Of a DNA stretch of 64,000 nt, positions 60,656 to 64,000 are shown one piece after another. The number at the start of each line of letters is the position of its first letter. Within the stretch, counting starts at the first letter, position 1. The translations under genes and the position numbers were made by a program. Below the pieces are notes generated by a model. It was not told where the DNA came from and searched no databases. It worked only from the letters and a program-made list of their open reading frames with translations. Location: NCBI GenBank assembly GCA_951812925.1, contig OX638368.1, positions 992,001 to 1,056,000 of the forward strand, written 5' to 3'. Origin of the DNA: Calliopum simillimum. Its lineage: Eukaryota; Arthropoda; Insecta; Diptera; Lauxaniidae.

Positions 60656-60766
60656 AATGACCGGTGGCAACAGGTAGTAAATATTTTGTAGCCGATAAAT
60701 AAAAACTTGTATGCGCACTTGAAAACACACGTCTTCTCACTTCAAACACTTAGGTAAAATCTAATG
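60656..60766 (-). promoter_or_regulatory. Jockey 5' UTR with internal-promoter motif
   Basis: A 111 bp leader. AGACGTG lies about 33-39 bases from the element start. This matches the downstream promoter element of fly non-LTR elements, which keep their promoter inside the transcribed region. Spacing is a few bases longer than the usual +28, so the start of transcription may be inside the first bases. Confidence 0.5.
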
Positions 60767-61689
60767 GGAGAAAATCTGTGAATGGGGTTTCATTTGTATT
60801 AGTTTAGTGGTCTGAAAAACGCAAACCCCGAAATCGTAGCTGATCATCCCCGCGAAATATCGCAAAAATACATATCCCATATAAAATAAAAAAAATTCAG
60901 AAAAAAAAACGCAACAAACAAATATAAAAATAGTTATTTTTAATGTATTTTGCAATGCTGAATCCGAATCCGGCCTTAGAATTGCTGTATCTTATACGGT
61001 TTTTGAGATATCTAAGTCTAAACAAGGAAAAAAAGCCGACGCTATGTTTTATTGTTGTGTTTTGGAGCTACATAACAGGACGTATATCCGTAAATTTTGA
61101 TGCAAAAATGGAAAACTTTAATCAATCTTCTAAACCTAATTCAAATAATGTCGATATCTTTATTTTTCTCGGAGATATCCTAACCCAAAAAGTTAAAAAA
61201 GTGCTAAAAACGTGTTTTGTCATTATTTCAGTCTACGATGTTTCAGAGAAAAATTAAGCCATTGACATAATTTAAATGCGGTTTTAAAAAAAAAGATTGC
61301 AGCTTTCAGATAATGTATCGAATTTTGCGTATAAATGTTTTATATTCAAGTTATATAGCTTCAAAATATAGCAAAAACGGTCTTTTTTCCTTGTTGAGGC
61401 TAAGATATCTCAAAAACCGTATGAGATATAGTAATTTAAGGCCGGATTCAGATTCTGCATTGCAAAATACATTAAACATAACTATTTTTATATTTGTTTA
61501 TTGCGTTTTTTTTCGATTTTTTTTTATTTTTATATGGGATATGTATTTTTGCGATATTTCGCGGGGAAATCAGCTACGATTTCGGGGTTTGCATTTTCCA
61601 GACCATTAAACTAATACAAATGAAATCCCATTCACAGATTTTCTCCACATAGATAAAAAAACCTTTTGAATGTTCAAGAGCACCGTTTG

Positions 61690-62980
61690 CAAGGACAATA
61701 AACAGAAAAAGAGAGAATTCCTTGGCGTTGTCACTGCTGCTGCTGTTGCAAGACAATTGCAAATGCAATTCATTAAAACGCAGCGCCACAACAAGCGGAG
61801 GAGATCCTTCTGCTCAAAATATTAGCGTATGTCATTGTATGTGTCGAAGTATGTGCTAGCAATGCAGATAATTTTTCATTCATTTGTTAAAGTTTTCTGT
61901 TGCTTTTTTCTTAAAAGAACAAAAATGGAACTCGCCAGAACGATAGCAAAGCCAACTGCAATTGGAAAAACAAAAGACGCTCGCTCCAAATGCCAACATG
62001 AGGTAAAATCGCAAGAAGAGAAAATTCTTGGCGCCCAAAATAACTCTGTTTAACTCGTAAACAAAAGTCAGCAGCATTACAATGCGCAGTAAAATAAAAT
62101 TTTAGAAAATTTCCATTGCAAAATTTTGTGCAATTTTTCATGAGTCAAAGGAAGCTAAATGCAAGAAGATCCTTATGAATGCTAAGCTTAATGGATCCTT
62201 TGTAAGTGCGCAATGAATAAATTTAAGCACAAGAGATTTTGGCACAATTATGAGGCTAAATTAATACGAGTTAGTTCTTGATGGCATTAAGCAATAGCTT
62301 AGGTTTGCTTAAATTCCCACACAATAAGATTCTAAGGATACGGCTTGATGATTTTGGGCTTGCAAATTAAATTTAATTTCATTTAAATTTGGCTTAATGT
62401 TTGCCTGTGATAAGGATGCAAATGTTAAGCATTGTTTGAGTTATGAAATTAATTTAATAATACTCGTAATACAAATTGGAGACATTTTGAAACAATGGCA
62501 AAATAATTTCCTTTGCTTTTATTTAAAATCAAAGAATGCACAAATGCTGTGTTCATATGAATGTAGTTGCACATGGTATATTGATTTTAACTAATTTGAA
62601 TATTTAGTTTTATTAAATAAGAAACAATAAAAGTTTCTTAAGAAGCAAGTAAGGTTTGTGTTCTCACTAGAACAATTACATTAAAATTGTAAAAGGTAAC
62701 AAACCAAAATTCTACCACTAGAATCACTGCTGAATGTCTTTTTTAACTAAGCAAAATAACCAAAGCCTAAAAATATGCAATACATTTTTGGTATAAGTTG
62801 AAAAACATCAACATTTAAGCAAATTCAGATTTGTTTTATTACTTGTATAACTGCAGAAAAAATGCGAAATTTATTAATTTATTATTTTTGACTTTAGCGG
62901 CCATTTTAGTGTGAAAAAGGTCTTACCTATTATTATATCCTTTTTTTTTTTTTTTTTTTGAATCTCTTTCTTTCATTTGG
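61690..62980. other. AT-rich DNA, no gene
   Basis: Frames at 61829-62141 on both strands and at 62397-62594 have no domain. Near 62944-62960 a T tract precedes the foldback. No repeat structure otherwise. Confidence 0.4.
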
Positions 62981-62983
62981 TTG

Positions 62984-63960
62984 AACATTTGGCAATATAG
63001 TAGTTCCGATGTGCAAGAACAATAATCCAGCAGGATTTGATCTTAGTACCATTTGCTGTTAAAAAAAAGGGTGTTGAAGTTTGCGTTCTTAGTCATTTTC
63101 ATGAAAAGGGTGTTTTTAAAAAATTTATAGCTTAGACCAAAGTTCATAAATTGACATATTTTAGTAACTGGTCCCATTCACTTTTAAGTGTTCTTTTTAC
63201 TAAAAAATATTGCTTACTTTTTTTTTCCCCAATATTTTTTATACTTAAAAATATTTCCGAATTTTTAAAAAAAAACCGCCATTAAATTTTTTTTTGAATT
63301 AACCATAATTTATAAGTTTTAAAATGGTGTATGACTCAAGAAGGCATTCGGTCGCTAGATGAGAGTTTTTGGCTTTTGAACGCCCGCGGTATTCAATTAG
63401 GTATTAAAAAAAAAAAAATAAAAATTTTAAAAAAACTCACACGTATTTCTTGAACGATAATAAGCATTTTATGCCCAGTACACTTTTTTCGTGAGATGCC
63501 TTCCTCTTGAGTTAACAAAGACTTTTGCCTACCGCTGGCGTTCAAAAGCCAAAAACTCTTATCCAGCGTCTGAATCCCATCTTGAGTCATACATGATTTT
63601 AAAGCTTATAAATTATGTTTTAGTTTAAAGTACTTTTGAAAAAATTTAAGAAGGGTCTTTTTAAAAAAAATTCATAATTTTTAAGTTTAAAAAAATCTTT
63701 TTTTATAAAAGGAACACTTCAAAATGATTGGGACCAGTGACTTAGATTTATCAATTTAAAAATTTTATCTATAAATTTTTGAAAAAACACCCTATTCATG
63801 AAAATTACTAAAAACGCCAACTTCAACAACCTGTATTTTAACAACAAATGGTACTAGAACCAAATCCTAGCGGATTATTGTTTGCACACCGGATCTACCA
63901 TATTGCCAAACTTGAGCAAAATCGGAGACAAAAAACTTTCAGCTGGTACGCTTGGCGTGT
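62984..63960. repeat. Most complete copy of the CGCTTGGCGTG foldback family
   Basis: Left arm 62984-63391 and right arm 63530-63925 are inverted copies (landmarks GGCAATATxGTAG, AACTGGTCCCATT, GTATGACTCAAGA and AGAGTTTTTGGCTTTTGAA). The spacer of about 140 bp includes CACACGTATTTCTTGAACGA. A tail of GCTGGTACGCTTGGCGTGTT follows the right arm and also ends the copies at 20.4 and 31.3 kb. No coding potential. Confidence 0.8.
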
Positions 63961-64000
63961 TTTGCTTCATATATAAAACCAAGTCCTAACCAAGAGGTAG

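Larger units (their letters stand above)
55843..60766 (-). mobile_element. Jockey-clade non-LTR retrotransposon, near full length
   Basis: A 4924 bp element on the minus strand with a 5' UTR (60656-60766), ORF1 and ORF2 overlapping by 8 bp, and a 3' UTR (55843-56163) with AATAAA near its end. No long poly(A) tail is visible; the 3' end reads AATAAATGGCAATATAT. Zinc-knuckle ORF1, APE-type endonuclease and RT without RNase H place it in the Jockey clade. The 5' end starts CATTAGATTTTACC and has AGACGTG about 33 bases in, matching the downstream promoter element of Jockey-type internal promoters. Only one disabling lesion is visible: the stop in ORF2. Confidence 0.92.
55794..61685. repeat. Old inverted-repeat element split by the Jockey LINE
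   Basis: Left arm 55794-55842 plus 60778-61034; right arm 61382-61685, inverted. Shared landmarks are CGGTGCTCTTGAAC at the outer border, TGTGGAGAAAATCT, AACCCCGAAATCGTAGCTGA and GTTTTTGAGATATCT. The right arm shows the uninterrupted sequence at the Jockey insertion point, so the empty site can be read directly. Arms are roughly 300 bp with about 350 bp between them. No coding sequence or target duplication identified. Confidence 0.8.

Overview
This is AT-rich nuclear DNA from an insect. The mag-type Ty3/Gypsy and Jockey retroelements, the hAT-, piggyBac- and TA-target DNA transposons, and the CAA/CAG-rich simple repeats fit a higher dipteran, probably tephritid-like. The species assignment is inference only. 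I see no host protein-coding exon, rRNA, CRISPR array or intact tRNA. The window is best read as intergenic or large-intron DNA filled by successive layers of transposons.

Layout. 1-10 kb: AT-rich DNA with a repeat at the left edge, a TA-flanked inverted-repeat element (4768-5687) and a small foldback (6082-6383). 10.2-15.5 kb: a 39-40 bp minisatellite split by a degenerate minus-strand mag-like Ty3/Gypsy retrotransposon (10586-15372, 177 bp LTRs, TATAC target duplication), itself hit by a MITE in its RT domain. A Helitron-like 3' end follows at 15645-15677. 18.2-20.2 kb: a non-autonomous hAT element with a perfect 8 bp target duplication and a nested element. 20.3-21.1 kb: a tRNA-like sequence beside a broken foldback repeat. 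21-32 kb: mostly unique AT-rich DNA with short repeats, a piggyBac-like MITE, tRNA-like remnants and a tRNA-bearing MITE.

32.7-37.1 kb: two alternating copies of two repeat families (A and B) dotted with GGGCGTGGC boxes. 37.8-40.6 kb: a foldback of 2.8 kb with arms of about 0.9 kb built from 165 bp tandem units. 41.5-44.1 kb: a hAT element (target duplication GACTGAAC) carrying a second hAT relic with a transposase dimerisation domain and a small MITE. 51.2-52.9 kb: a TA-flanked element full of CTTAGGTAA motifs, holding a palindrome with apparently perfect 156 bp arms around a tRNA-like loop. 55.8-61.7 kb: an old inverted repeat split by a nearly complete minus-strand Jockey-clade LINE (55843-60766, 11 bp target duplication) whose ORF2 has one visible nonsense codon. 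63-64 kb: a full copy of the foldback family seen in pieces at 20.4 and 31.3 kb.

The protein-coding content belongs to transposons: a Jockey gag-like ORF1 (intact), a Jockey EN-RT ORF2 (one stop), a multiply broken gag-pol, and a hAT transposase C-terminus. Nesting gives relative ages: inverted repeat before Jockey; minisatellite before Ty3/Gypsy before MITE; outer hAT before inner hAT; CTTAGGTAA element before the perfect palindrome.
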